Shown here piece by piece: positions 12,673-22,400 of a stretch of DNA of 64,000 nucleotides. This DNA comes from Asterella californica (taxonomy: Eukaryota > Streptophyta > Marchantiopsida > Marchantiales > Aytoniaceae). The position numbers and the translations under genes are program-made. The notes beneath the pieces are model-generated. The model was not told the DNA's origin, searched no databases, and saw only the letters and a list, made by a program, of their open reading frames with translations. The stretch is from assembly GCA_036924285.1 (NCBI GenBank), contig JAYKYS010000010.1, positions 434,001 through 498,000 of the forward strand, written 5' to 3'. Every line of letters begins with the position of its first letter. Positions within the stretch are counted from its first letter, which is position 1.

Positions 12673-13030
12673 CAGTTTTACTCGATGATTACCAAAAGTT
12701 GACCCCGGCGGGCTATCCCACTCCAACTACGCCCAGCTTGTTCGTGTTTGATTTCTGTCCATTTTCTCTCATCTATGTATCAAAACGAGCATCGTCCTGC
12801 ACCCTTCAAAATGAGCCGAGAATCTCTGTGATCCGACATCGGACGGCTGCAGAGCTCTCATTCAAAGATCGGAACAACCAGGACCTCAGAAAAAGAATAT
12901 TCGGAAATTCAAAATTTGAATTGTTCTTATACTGATTTTCTGCTTTTTAGAAAGACAAAAATTGTACTTAGAAGAACATAGTTCTCTTCGCCGGCCTCGC
13001 TTCTTGTCAAGTCAGGTTATAAAACTTTTC

Positions 13031-13086
13031 CAGTCGACCGGCTGTCAAACCGGTTTTACATTTCCGGCTTGACAGCCGGCCGACTG
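13031..13086. repeat. GC-rich imperfect hairpin upstream of transposase A
   Basis: About 23-base arms (CAGTCGACCGGCTGTCAA against TTGACAGCCGGCCGACTG) around a TTTTACATTT loop, roughly 530 bp before the transposase start. Copy B has several GC-rich hairpins at the matching place (49797-49895). Confidence 0.75.
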
Positions 13087-13149
13087 GCGGCCGATCCATA
13101 ACCTCCCAGGAGCGCAGAGCTTTATGGGAGGACGGATCCTCCCAATTGG

Positions 13150-13275
13150 CTGCGGGGGATGGGAGTGGAAAGAGGGAGGGGATGGGAGTGGAAGGAGGGA
13201 GCGGAAGGAGGGGATGGGAGAGGAAGGAGGGAGGGGAGGGCAGGGGAAAGGGAAAGGGAGGGGTAAAGCCCTCTC
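13150..13275 (+). repeat. purine-only G-rich tract
   Basis: About 120 bases almost wholly G and A, built from degenerate GGGATGGGAGTGGAAGGAG-type units. It lies in the presumed leader of transposase A. Such tracts can form G-quadruplex or triplex DNA. Open frames across it (Pro/Ser-rich on the minus strand) are composition artefacts. Confidence 0.8.
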
Positions 13276-13619
13276 TTTCTTTTTTGCCTTGGTCATTTTT
13301 CGTGTTGGCATTGCTCAAACTTTTTCAGTCTCTTTATTTCCTCTTGGTGCTCTTTGACTTAGTTTCATTTTCTGCTATGCAGTTTGGATCTGGACTAACT
13401 TATTAGTCTTTGCTTATATTGATTTGTTTTTTTTTCTGTTTTGTAACTTATTTGATCTCTCTTGTTGTATCTCAAGAGTTTTAGAGATTTTTGTTTTATT
13501 TTGATTTATTTTGTCATTTACTTTAGTAAGATATAGAGTTTGGTTGCCATTGTAGAATTTAGGACGGACCTCCGGACGGATAGACCTGTCGACAGTTTTA
13601 GGACATATTTGTTATATCC

Positions 13620-16058
13620 ATGCCACCTAGAGTATATTCTAGACGTCCTGGAGACCGACATGCACCTAGAGGATGTCCGGAGGTCCCAACGGGTATGGTG
13701 AGGGTCCCGGAGAGTTTGCTTCCACGGTATGTCCAATTGATGAGACTCTTGGGACCCGGGGCAGGTCACGCTGCAGTGTTTAGGTTTCTTTTTGCCACTG
13801 CTGATGTCAGAATTGATGGAATGGCGAGGGAGGCTGAGCAGATTGTAGTGGATCCTGATGTAATTCCAGAGGAGGGTGTTCAGGATGCATCAGCGAGTAT
13901 TCCTGTTGTGGAAGAATTTTTTGCTGATACGGATGTCTTACGAGCTCTTGGCATCGTCACGTCGGACTCTCAGGTACATCATGTATTTGTCGCAACATGT
14001 CATGTTGTATGTGAATTATTTATAATGATGGTTGAGATACAATGTAGTTTTGGCATTGAATGTGTTGTTTGATTTATGTAGTAGAATTCTGGTGTTTGTG
14101 ATTTTAGGATGTCCATGCGCATGACACAGGAGATGCTCATGTTCCAAGTTCACAAGTTCCTAGAGATCTAGTTATAGATTCTCAGATTCCGGATTTAGGA
14201 CCACCTGGAGTTGATGAGAGTGTAGCTTCTGACCAGGTCGCCGATCTTCCTTTATATGGATTCGTCTCACATCCTAGATTGAGAGAGTTCTTCCATATCT
14301 TTAGAGTGAGATGTCCTCACCACGGATGCGAACATTATTTCTTGCCTCCCATAGTATCATCTATGCATCAGAGTTGGTCTTTGAAGTTGATTTGCCCACA
14401 CCGTCATACATATGGGTGGCGATCTACTGAGATGGAGATTTATAACAATGTTCCAGATGTCACACATCGCATGTATAATGCTGCGTTATGTGCTGGTCTA
14501 GGATATACTCAGCTGGATAGTTTATATAGAGAGGGAGGGTTGGCTCTTGTGTCTAGGCATCATTTTTATGCTTTTCAGAGTGGTAAGTATCGCGAGATTG
14601 GATGGATACAAGCAACCTTGGACAAATGGAGCATGGTGAAAGATCAGGACCAGTCAGCTGTTCTTGCTAGACATTTTCCCGATCTGAACGAGGTACCTGC
14701 TGGAGGTAAGATATCCCTTTCTCTCTAGTATACTTTGCTGTATTGTCACGTTCATGATATGAGAGAGAAATGACTTGTGACATTTATGTTTTGGATAGGT
14801 AATTTTATCGTGTACGCTGATCTTCGATACGATTCCACGAGGAATGGTTATAATGGAACTTGCGCGTTCATCGCTGCACATGATGGTCGTGTGATCGAGT
14901 TGGTGAATATGACTCGCATAGAGACTAGTAACAACTCCTGGTTGATAGAGGATCGTGCCTTCGAGGTTGGTATCCAGCGATTAATCGCTCGTGGTATCGT
15001 CCCAGACGAGGTGGTGCACGATGATAAGTCTTCAGTGGATGCCATATTAGCTCATCATGGGATTGTTTCACAAAAAGACTTGTGGCACAAGTGCAAGAAT
15101 GTGGTCAAGAAGTTTTTGGTCAAGTTGCAGACCAAGAAGCGAGCTCCACGTGGTGTCGAGGAAGCTGAGGTGGCAGCAGACTTGGAGCTTCTTACAAAGC
15201 GACACTTGGTAACTTGGCTGAGGTCGCAAGGGGCTCCTATCACTGGGAACAAGCCTGTGCTTGTTCGTCGAGTAGCTGAGTTGAGAGGTTTAGAGGAGGG
15301 AGACTCCATACGGTCGAGACGATTCATGTATCCTGAGCTTCAGGAACATGGTATTGCAGATAAGTTGAAAGGTTGGATATACACCTGTTGTCAGCTAAAC
15401 GCTAAGAGAACGGTTGGTGCCGATGGTCGATATGGACAAGAGGAGGATGATGCCTCTACGTTATGTCTAGACATCAAGAATGCGGCTGACCATTGGGCAG
15501 GAGAGCATATATATTGTCTTATACTCCAGCGGATGACAGGGGTACCTAGACCTTGCTGCGGTGTTCCCGATTTGAACAGACCAGTCTCTGACAAGTATTA
15601 CGATAAAGGTAAATGGGCCGGGATGCAACACTTTAGGAGGTTTTGTTATTTATGTCAACTAAATTTAGAGATATTCTAATGGTAGAAGATTTCCTCTCTG
15701 TCATGCAGGTTCATGCACGCATCTAGCCATGGTTGCATTTCTTGGCAGAGCCATTACCCCAGCAAAGATGCGATTCTATACACGCGCTAGGGAGAACTAC
15801 ATGTCGGAGACTTTCAACTCAGTCATAAACAAGTTTGCGACAAAACGGATTCACTTCCCTCGGACGCATGAGGCTCGTTTAGCGGCATGTGCGATGGATT
15901 GGAACGAGAACATAGTTCGAGAGCCGATAAAGATTTTTCAGCGTCGTCCACAACACACTTCGGTGCGTCACAGGACAACAACTTCGCGTGTGCTACCACC
16001 TCGGACGTCATTATGGAAAGTAGAGTTGAGGGAGCGCTTGTTCGGCGTACGTACTTAG
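13620..16058 (+). CDS. Kolobok-like DDE transposase with inserted SAP-like domain
   Basis: Exons 13620-13973, 14108-14705, 14799-15608, 15709-16058; 2112 nt, 703 residues, open throughout. Likely excises and inserts the element at TTAA. A Cys/His cluster at residues 187-218 (RCPHHGCEH ... ICPHRH) is a probable zinc site. The catalytic core begins YADLRYDS (D325), continues VPDEVVHDDKSS (D392/D393) and DLWHKCKNVVKKF (411-423), and ends RENYMSETFNS (E621) with DWNEN at 652-656. The order D, D, D-x-W-H-x-x-K, E followed by NEN is the Kolobok superfamily pattern as I know it. Residues ~445-481 (LELLTKRHLVTWLRSQG, NKPVLVRRVAEL) look like a SAP DNA-binding helix-extended-helix placed between the second D and the E. 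No THAP finger was seen. A host-tamed copy is the alternative, but the intact TTAA and ends argue for a recent element. Confidence 0.85.
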
Positions 16059-17716
16059 TATACAATGTGATGACAAGTGAGTACTTTACGTTTGAACTAA
16101 AATTTTTCATTCTTTGAATTTATGTCATCAAAAAATATTCATTATTATCTAGTTCTTTTCTAGTCATCATACACATTTTCTATCTCTAACAGTTTATTCT
16201 CATTTTTACACAGGTTGCGACAGACATGCGTGTTCTCATTTCAGCAAGTATGTGTCTACAAAGTTTTGAACCTCATATTTTGCTCCAGCTGATGAAAAAG
16301 CACCATTTCTAATACTTTTTATAAATTTATTTTTCTATTTTTTCATTCAATGGATGATGTTATTTCGGTAAATGCTCACTTCTTATGTGTCAATAAATAT
16401 CTGAATAAGTAATACATTTTTTAATTCGAAATAGAACTGTTACTTTTCTGTCATTGGGTCACGCCACACGTACATTCATTTGAATATAGTTTGGTATAAT
16501 TTTGTCTGCAATAATCAAGTCGTAAGGAGATCACCAGTTAGTGTAACGAAGTTTCTCAGGGAGTCCAAAACTCCGCTGATAGTACTTGGTATTCCTTTTT
16601 TTTCAGTTCCTTCTTTGTAAACAGTTCCAGTCGTGTGGAAACAAGTGCGAAAATCAGGTTTCAAGTTTTTATCTGCCTTACAGCAAGAAGCTTGGAAAAC
16701 CGGTTGTCTCTTCAAACAGCGGTGGAACATGCAGCAACAATGGAACGCGAGCTAGAACCTAGTTAGTACCCTTGGCAACCTGGTACGGACAGAGGTAACC
16801 TCGGTCGGATGCCACGGTCGGATGCCCTCCACTACCCCAAGCTGGTCGAGGAACTCCATGAGCTCTGTTTCATGAGTTACGAACTTCAGGTCCGAGGTGC
16901 TTCCGGTTCTTGAGGTTTTGACGAACACCTTGGTAACCGGCTGAGATACGTGACATCTACTTGGGCAAGTTACGAACTTCGGGTCTGAATGCTTTCGGTT
17001 CCCGTAGCAAAGCCTTGGAGGCACTCAAAGTATCTTGTTGGAAAACAATTATTTGGCAAGATCAAGATCTCATGATAGCACAATCCTTATGATATTACAC
17101 TGAAACATTCTTCACCTGGTCTCCCGTTGGACTGTAAATATGCTTATGTGTTACAAGTCTCTTGATCATTGTCAAGGTTGAATGTAAATATGCTTATGTG
17201 CTACAAGTCTCTTGATCATTGTCAAGGTTGAAGTCATCCTGAAGCCAGTTCCTGAAGCCAGTTCATGTTTGCTGAGATGAAGTTCGTCTGAGACTGCATA
17301 TATAGTTTCCTGCGAGGGATCTGACCTACGTACAAACGTCATTATCTCGATAGGGAAACATGGTAAAGGAATACAAAAAAAGTCACCAGTTGGATCGCAA
17401 GACTACAACGTGAAAACACAGTTCATTACGAGTTTTTAGAGAATCATGGAATATCTTACTGATGAGAGACTGGTTACAATGCGAATCTCCAATAACGTAA
17501 CTATATTTCACTCAGAATACCGACATCATATATATGGACACAGCGTTGGAACCAGAGAGAAAAAAGAGCTGGAACACCGATACCCTTTCATCCACAAAGA
17601 GTTCAGAGGCCGCCTCATGTAGTTCGAGGTATCCAACAGACAAAGCCAGAAGCTACTGAAAGCCACAAGCTACTCCAAATAAACTGTAAAGCCGAAATAA
17701 TGAACTAGCATGTAAT
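16059..17716. other. internal spacer of transposon A between its two genes
   Basis: No further gene recognised. AT-rich up to about 16.5 kb. From 16.88 kb there is a doubled motif (GTTACGAACTTC at 16885 and 16970, about 87 bp apart), then the 50-bp tandem repeat listed separately. Confidence 0.5.
17135..17234. repeat. 50-bp tandem duplication inside transposon A
   Basis: Two adjacent 50-bp units beginning TAAATATGCTTATGTG, nearly identical (a T/C difference after TATGTG). Recent slippage or unequal exchange is the simplest cause. Confidence 0.9.
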
Positions 17717-17787
17717 ACCTTCGATGGGAGTTGAACCCATCTAGCTGGCCATCCCAGCGAAGGTTCACTCCCCTCACAAGAGGGAAG
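17717..17787 (-). ncRNA. tRNA-like structured RNA in the 3' region of the second gene (copy A)
   Basis: Read on the minus strand, about 75 bp past the second-gene stop. First an 8-bp hairpin (CTTCCCTC, loop TTGT, GAGGGGAG), then TGA, then a 48-nt fold at 17764-17717: acceptor-like stem ACCTTCG/CGAAGGT (7 bp); arm CTGG-GATGG-CCAG; four linker bases; T-arm ATGGG/CCCAT with loop TTCAACT (5 bp + 7 nt) abutting the 3' acceptor strand with no gap, as in true tRNAs. Box B-like GGTTCAACTCC is present. No anticodon arm. Copy B has the same architecture with different stem sequences. Function unknown; possible RNase P/Z processing signal or tRNA-derived tail. Confidence 0.7.
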
Positions 17788-17862
17788 GAGGCTCAAGCCA
17801 ATAAAATACAGAAACAACAAACACTTGTAATAAAATAAATCAAATCCTGAAACAAAAAAGAA

Positions 17863-18294
17863 TCAAGGGATGTATCCTACATGCTCCTCGCCGGGCTCTT
17901 CCCAACTCTGTTGAACTGCTAACTGTAGAAACTCTGGAAACTGCTTTCTCTCCCTCCATCCTGCTGCATAAGACAGATGCTTGTATACTTGAAAACGCTT
18001 CCTCCTAGGTTCACTCTCAGACCAAGCATAACAAGCAGCCATCAAAAAGGTATCTGGCTCCATCTCCAAAGACGCAGCGAATACATTACAAGAATCAGAA
18101 AAATGTGGATAAAGCTCTCGTAACCAGTCCAGACTCACTAATCTGGCGAAGCGTCTCGGTGCCCCATCCTCATCTGTCCTTGGCCAAGAAAACTTCCAGA
18201 CGTCCTCTAGCACAGAGTCAAAACACGGTTTGCTCGAAATATCCTGCAAGGAGTCTAATCTAGTCTCAAATATCTGCTCACCCACCTTGGCCAT
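17863..18294 (-). CDS. conserved transposon second protein, unknown function (copy A)
   Basis: One open frame of 143 residues, ATG at 18294 in good context (TTCATGGCC). Not recognised. It shares with the copy-B protein the core LEDVWKFSWP, a Leu/Val-Ser-x-Asp-x-Leu-Arg stretch, a Cys-x-x-Phe-Ala segment, the basic RKRF-x-VYK motif, ER-x-x-FP-x-x-LQ-x-AVQ and the final WE-x-PGE-x-HxG-x-x-P; I judge the two roughly 45% identical. Rich in aromatic and charged residues, no signal peptide or membrane segment. Convergent to the transposase, with ~1.8 kb between. Conservation in two diverged elements points to a job in the element's life cycle: DNA binding, regulation or partner of the transposase (inference). 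Confidence 0.8.
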   Translation of the reverse strand: MAKVGEQIFETRLDSLQDISSKPCFDSVLEDVWKFSWPRTDEDGAPRRFARLVSLDWLRELYPHFSDSCNVFAASLEMEPDTFLMAACYAWSESEPRRKRFQVYKHLSYAAGWRERKQFPEFLQLAVQQSWEEPGEEHVGYIP

Positions 18295-18524
18295 GAAGAG
18301 AAACAGTTCAAAACACCTCGCTGTCCCGAGTAAAGAGAGAGGAGCTACTAATAAGACTGTAGGAAGGAAACCGAGTAACAGTAACAGTTCAGTTCGAGAG
18401 AAACAGTAACAGTCTCAGAGATAAGAAGTCCACCGAACGGTTACCTCGCATCCCTGAGTTCGAGTTCGCATGGTCACGACAGAACTCGCTGTATCAGACA
18501 ACAAAATCATGGCATACGTCAGAA

Positions 18525-18722
18525 TACTTAGCGAGGTCCAGAAAAGGACCAGCCTTGGAGAAATCACCAAGAGCGAGTCAAAATAAGCTAAGCGGGAACC
18601 ACCAAGAACCGAAAGCCACCAAGTACTTAGCGAGGTCCAGAAAAGGACCAGCCTTGGAGAAATCACCAAGAGCGAGTCAAAATAAGCTAAGCGGGAACCA
18701 CCAAGAACCGAAAACCACCAAG
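18525..18722. repeat. 99-bp tandem repeat upstream of the second gene, copy A
   Basis: Two nearly identical 99-bp units starting TACTTAGCGAGGTCCAG. Partial, degenerate further units recur at about 18780-18870 and 18935-18960 (GGTCCAG...). They lie in the presumed leader or promoter of the minus-strand second gene. Confidence 0.9.
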
Positions 18723-19141
18723 AACCGATGCACCGTCAACAAATGAGCAATCCGCTAAACTGAAGGGAGTCAAAAAGGTCCAGAAAAGGACCTGCAAAAC
18801 AAAAAATAGCCAAGAGTGAGTAGAGAGCTTGCTAAGCGAACAAGAACCACCAAGAAACGATGCACCGCCGACAAATGAAGCTTATTCAAAACCGAAGGAG
18901 TCAAAACAAAGCCGCATTAGCAAAAATACAGATAGCGAGGTCCAGTCAAAACAGAGTCGCATCCACAAAAAAACGAATCCGAGTCTATGCGTAGATCCAC
19001 AGCCAAGTGGACTAGTCACGATGTCTGACGATATACTCGTCAAGTCGTCTCCAAACTAACGCACTGATTGCTTGCACAGATTCTTTCGACTCTCTCAACC
19101 CTCCATAACGAACACGCACTGTGTCAACGCAGTCACAACGA

Positions 19142-19285
19142 GCACGCAGAGAAAAGCGATGGCCTCCGCTCTCCTGATGCAAAAGAACATACGACCCCAC
19201 CACAACTCCCCGAGCACGTAGAGAAAAACGATGGCCTCCGCTCTCATGATGCAAAACAACGTACGACCCCACCACAAGTCCCAGA
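19142..19285. repeat. 72-bp tandem repeat near the right end of transposon A
   Basis: Two adjacent 72-bp units starting GCACG(C/T)AGAGAAAA and containing ATGGCCTCCGCTCTC. The minus-strand open frame across them (19012-19362) repeats the same ~24 residues and is probably not a gene. Confidence 0.85.
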
Positions 19286-19399
19286 ACCCTAGCCGCTCGT
19301 CGGGAACACGTCTTTCGTTCTCCGGCCTCGGAACACCGTCTGCCGCTCACCGCGCTCTCCACTGGCTATAGTGGCAGAAAAGGACGCCGCGTGCGAACT

Positions 19400-19426
19400 G
19401 AGGGGTTTTATACCCTCACCTGTGGT
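19400..19426 (-). repeat. right terminal repeat of transposon A
   Basis: Read inward: ACCACAGGTGAGGGTATAAA, followed by ACCCCTC. Matches copy B's left end (ACCACAGGTGGGGTATAAAA then ACCCCCC). The GRGG-TATAAA-CCCC palindrome includes a TATA-like core that could also start transcription of the second gene (inference). Confidence 0.85.
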
Positions 19427-19430
19427 TTAA
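19427..19430. repeat. TTAA target-site duplication, right of transposon A
   Basis: TTAA directly after the terminal ...CACCTGTGGT. Partner of 12625-12628. Confidence 0.8.
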
Positions 19431-22400
19431 GCATTAATTTCTTACTCGGCCGTAACTACTTTTGCGGACCCGAAACGCATGGGATATACATCAGACAACT
19501 CGACGTACGACTACACTCTTACCTTGACCTCGACGTACTACTACACTCTTACCTTGACGGACGTTTTCGTATAACGACTTTCCGGCGAGAATGAGGCAAG
19601 AGATAATGTTCTGACTGCTGCTTCGAATCTTCGATGCAAGATACGGAAAGATATAATAGTTTCTTTAAATGTAAAGAAACTGATAGCCAAACTCCTCTCT
19701 TCATTTTTCGAATCCATGATAGCCGATCTATATGACTTTTGATTTCGGAGAGAATATAAGTGTCATGATAAATTTTATAATATGTGTTTATGAAAATTTA
19801 AATTTATCTATAATTATTAAGTGATGGCCAACCCTTAGGAGCTATAAGGAGACATAGGAGACATAACTCATAAAAGAAGCGTAACTCACGCGCTACCAAA
19901 ATTAGAAAAGCATTGAGTTAATCTAGAGAATAATTTATTAAGCTTGATTAAGCAAGCATCATAATAATACAAATGATAATAACCTATGTTCGTCAGCTTT
20001 AATAATCCCAAAGCGGATGAACACACGTTTGTAACTAAAACATTGCTCTATAAACCTAATCAAACTGAGTTATTAAAGTCTTACACCATTTCGATACCGT
20101 AAGAATGAGGAAGGTGTTTATGTAGAGCCATGCTTTCTTCTTGTTTGAATGAATTGTGTTAAATATTGAGACTATAGAAAACTAGAAGTTCACATTCGTT
20201 TTAACTTGCTGTCATGTCACTGAATTCGAGACAGTTACTTAGTTTTGCTTGTATGCTACAAAAATGCGACCAGAGAAAACATTTTCTATTCAAATGCATG
20301 CAATCTCCAGAACTCTCCAAGGAAATGAAATAGAAAATAGATTAAATAGTAGAGGTGTCATTTTTGAATATTAGTTAAAGATGATGTGTCTGGAGAGTTG
20401 AAGCTCGGGTCTAAACGGAAATTAATCTCGATCTCGAGTAATTATCCCGTACAACCACCAGGACAAGAACTATTTGTAGTTTAGTTAGGGCCTCTTCTGA
20501 CTAAGGCCTTATTTGGACTAGAAGGTCTCCGCGTGCGAGTCAGACGATGCTTCCTGCTGGCACTGCAGAAACTAGTTTTGGCATCTTCAACGAATATTAG
20601 AATCTCATGAGTTTAGAAATAAGGGTACCTCTCCAAACTCTTTAGGAGAAAATAGTACCAGGAATTTCCACGTAGAACGAGCTTTTTCCACGTGTCAAGT
20701 GCCAAGTGCTTTTCCCGGGAAACTGACGTTGACAGACCCTGGTCAGACGCTTTTTGCGAACAACACGAGCAAAAGACTACCGTATGCCAACAGGAAGTCA
20801 GAAGTTCAGTTTTTCTTCTCGAACCGGTCGCTTCGTTCTTAAGTCGTGAAACGAAATAAGTGGGAAGAGACTTTTAGAAGATCGACCGGATAACTTTCAC
20901 GGCAATTTAAAATCCGATCCACGAGAATGCGTATGACGTGTCTGTCTTGCGAGAACATCCAGATCTCAACTTAATCTCAAGAAAGAATCTCTTAGGTAGG
21001 AAATGACAATCCTCTAGTGTCAAGAAGTAAATTAGCCGGGATCTTTGGTTGGAAGATATCTCACTACGCATATTCAGTTGGGGTAAAGTTGAGAAAAAGA
21101 TGGTACCTCAAATAATATGCACGTTTCTAGAGTCTTTTACTGGTTTAACCTAGACCTAAAATATGTATCTCGGTTTATTTTGAATGTCTTTTGAATATTA
21201 AATCAAAAGACTATCAAAAATATATAATTATATAAATAAATTTATAATTAACAGCTAATTAAAAATTAATTCAATATTACATATCGATTTGTTTGTGACT
21301 ATCTTTTGTACTAGAGATTATAAAAAATGCGTAACTGATATATAAAATTACAAGTGAACAAATATAATAAATCAAAGCAATCTAACTGTTGAAAATGAAA
21401 TTGCTCAGCGGGATTTACAAAAAGACCACAGAGTGACATGCTTGTAAACGTGCTTGAGAAACTATGCAGCCTAGAGAGTTTAATCCATTTGCCATTCTCG
21501 AATCTAAACTAAACCCGTGCATATTATTTACCTCCTCGAACTCAAGAGGGAGAAGGTGTTAGTACATCCACGGGTACTGAGTTAATAATTATGCGACCAA
21601 AGTGCACTTTGTGAAAAAAGCCAGAAAAAGATAAAAATCAGTGTGGGAGATTGGAAATTCACAGGGCGATATGATAATCGGTCCGAGTAGCAAATATTAT
21701 GGTTCACTTCATGATCATTATGCACTTCAATGTGCATTACATTGGAGTACATAGCTATATCACGTATGCCGGCAGCTATATTTGAACATGTTTATATTAT
21801 TACTCATACTGAAGATAATGCAGTAGAACTGTTTTCGTGTAAGAATCTACACGTATCGGGTTCGAGCCGGAGATAATTAATCTGAAATACCTGATCAGAT
21901 CAGACGACCCATATAAAATAGAAAATTTCAAAGAAATTTCATTAATCTCTAAAATTTAAAAAGATATTGTAAATATATTCAGTTGTGACTAAAGTACTCT
22001 AAGACGACATTTCATTCTTTCTGAAGCAAAAATAATTCATCTGCATAAATAAACACATTTTAATACAGAGAATGAACTCAGACCAGGTCATATGCAATGC
22101 TTTGAGTTACTTTGAACATATTTAATATGCCAAGAAGAAGGACGAGAACTAAATTAACCTCCGATAGCACAAGGCTAAATCGAATATAATACGCATGCAA
22201 TATTGGCTTTGCCCCGAGTAAGGAAAACCACAAGCGAGGAGAAAAGAAAACGGACATTGGACAGTACAGTGCAGTGAATACCAGACAATGTAAGGTGAAA
22301 AGTAAATGTAAATTATCATGTCTAAGTATTATTGTAATTCTGTAAGTGTTATAAGAGAAATATAAGATATTTTTAAATTGATAATTTTTATTACATTAAA

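Larger units (their letters stand above)
12629..19426 (+). mobile_element. Kolobok-like DNA transposon A, apparently intact, with second gene
   Basis: A 6.8-kb element bounded by TTAA on both sides. Terminal repeats: left ATCACAGGTGGCGGTATA, right (reverse complement) ACCACAGGTGAGGGTATA. Both ends contain hairpins: GGTGGCGG.../...CCCGCC on the left, TGAGGG/CCCTCA around GTTTTATA on the right. The transposase gene points in from the left end, the second gene points in from the right end, and a structured RNA lies between them just past the second gene. Family assignment rests on the TTAA duplication plus the DDE-domain motifs of the transposase. Copy B at 44239-50354 has the same gene order in opposite orientation but is strongly diverged. 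Confidence 0.88.

Noticed and set aside
13007..13357. Overlapping open frames of 77-103 codons on both strands (Pro/Ser-rich and Gly/Arg-rich)
   Set aside because: They come from the purine-only tract, which has no stop codons by composition; no domain or splice support.
17717..17764. An ordinary tRNA gene
   Set aside because: There is no anticodon arm and no room for one between the D-like arm and the T-arm; an intron-containing tRNA does not fit either.
19012..19362. A 116-codon minus-strand protein in transposon A
   Set aside because: It is created by the 72-bp tandem repeat (a multiple of three), lacks a counterpart in copy B and shows no domain.
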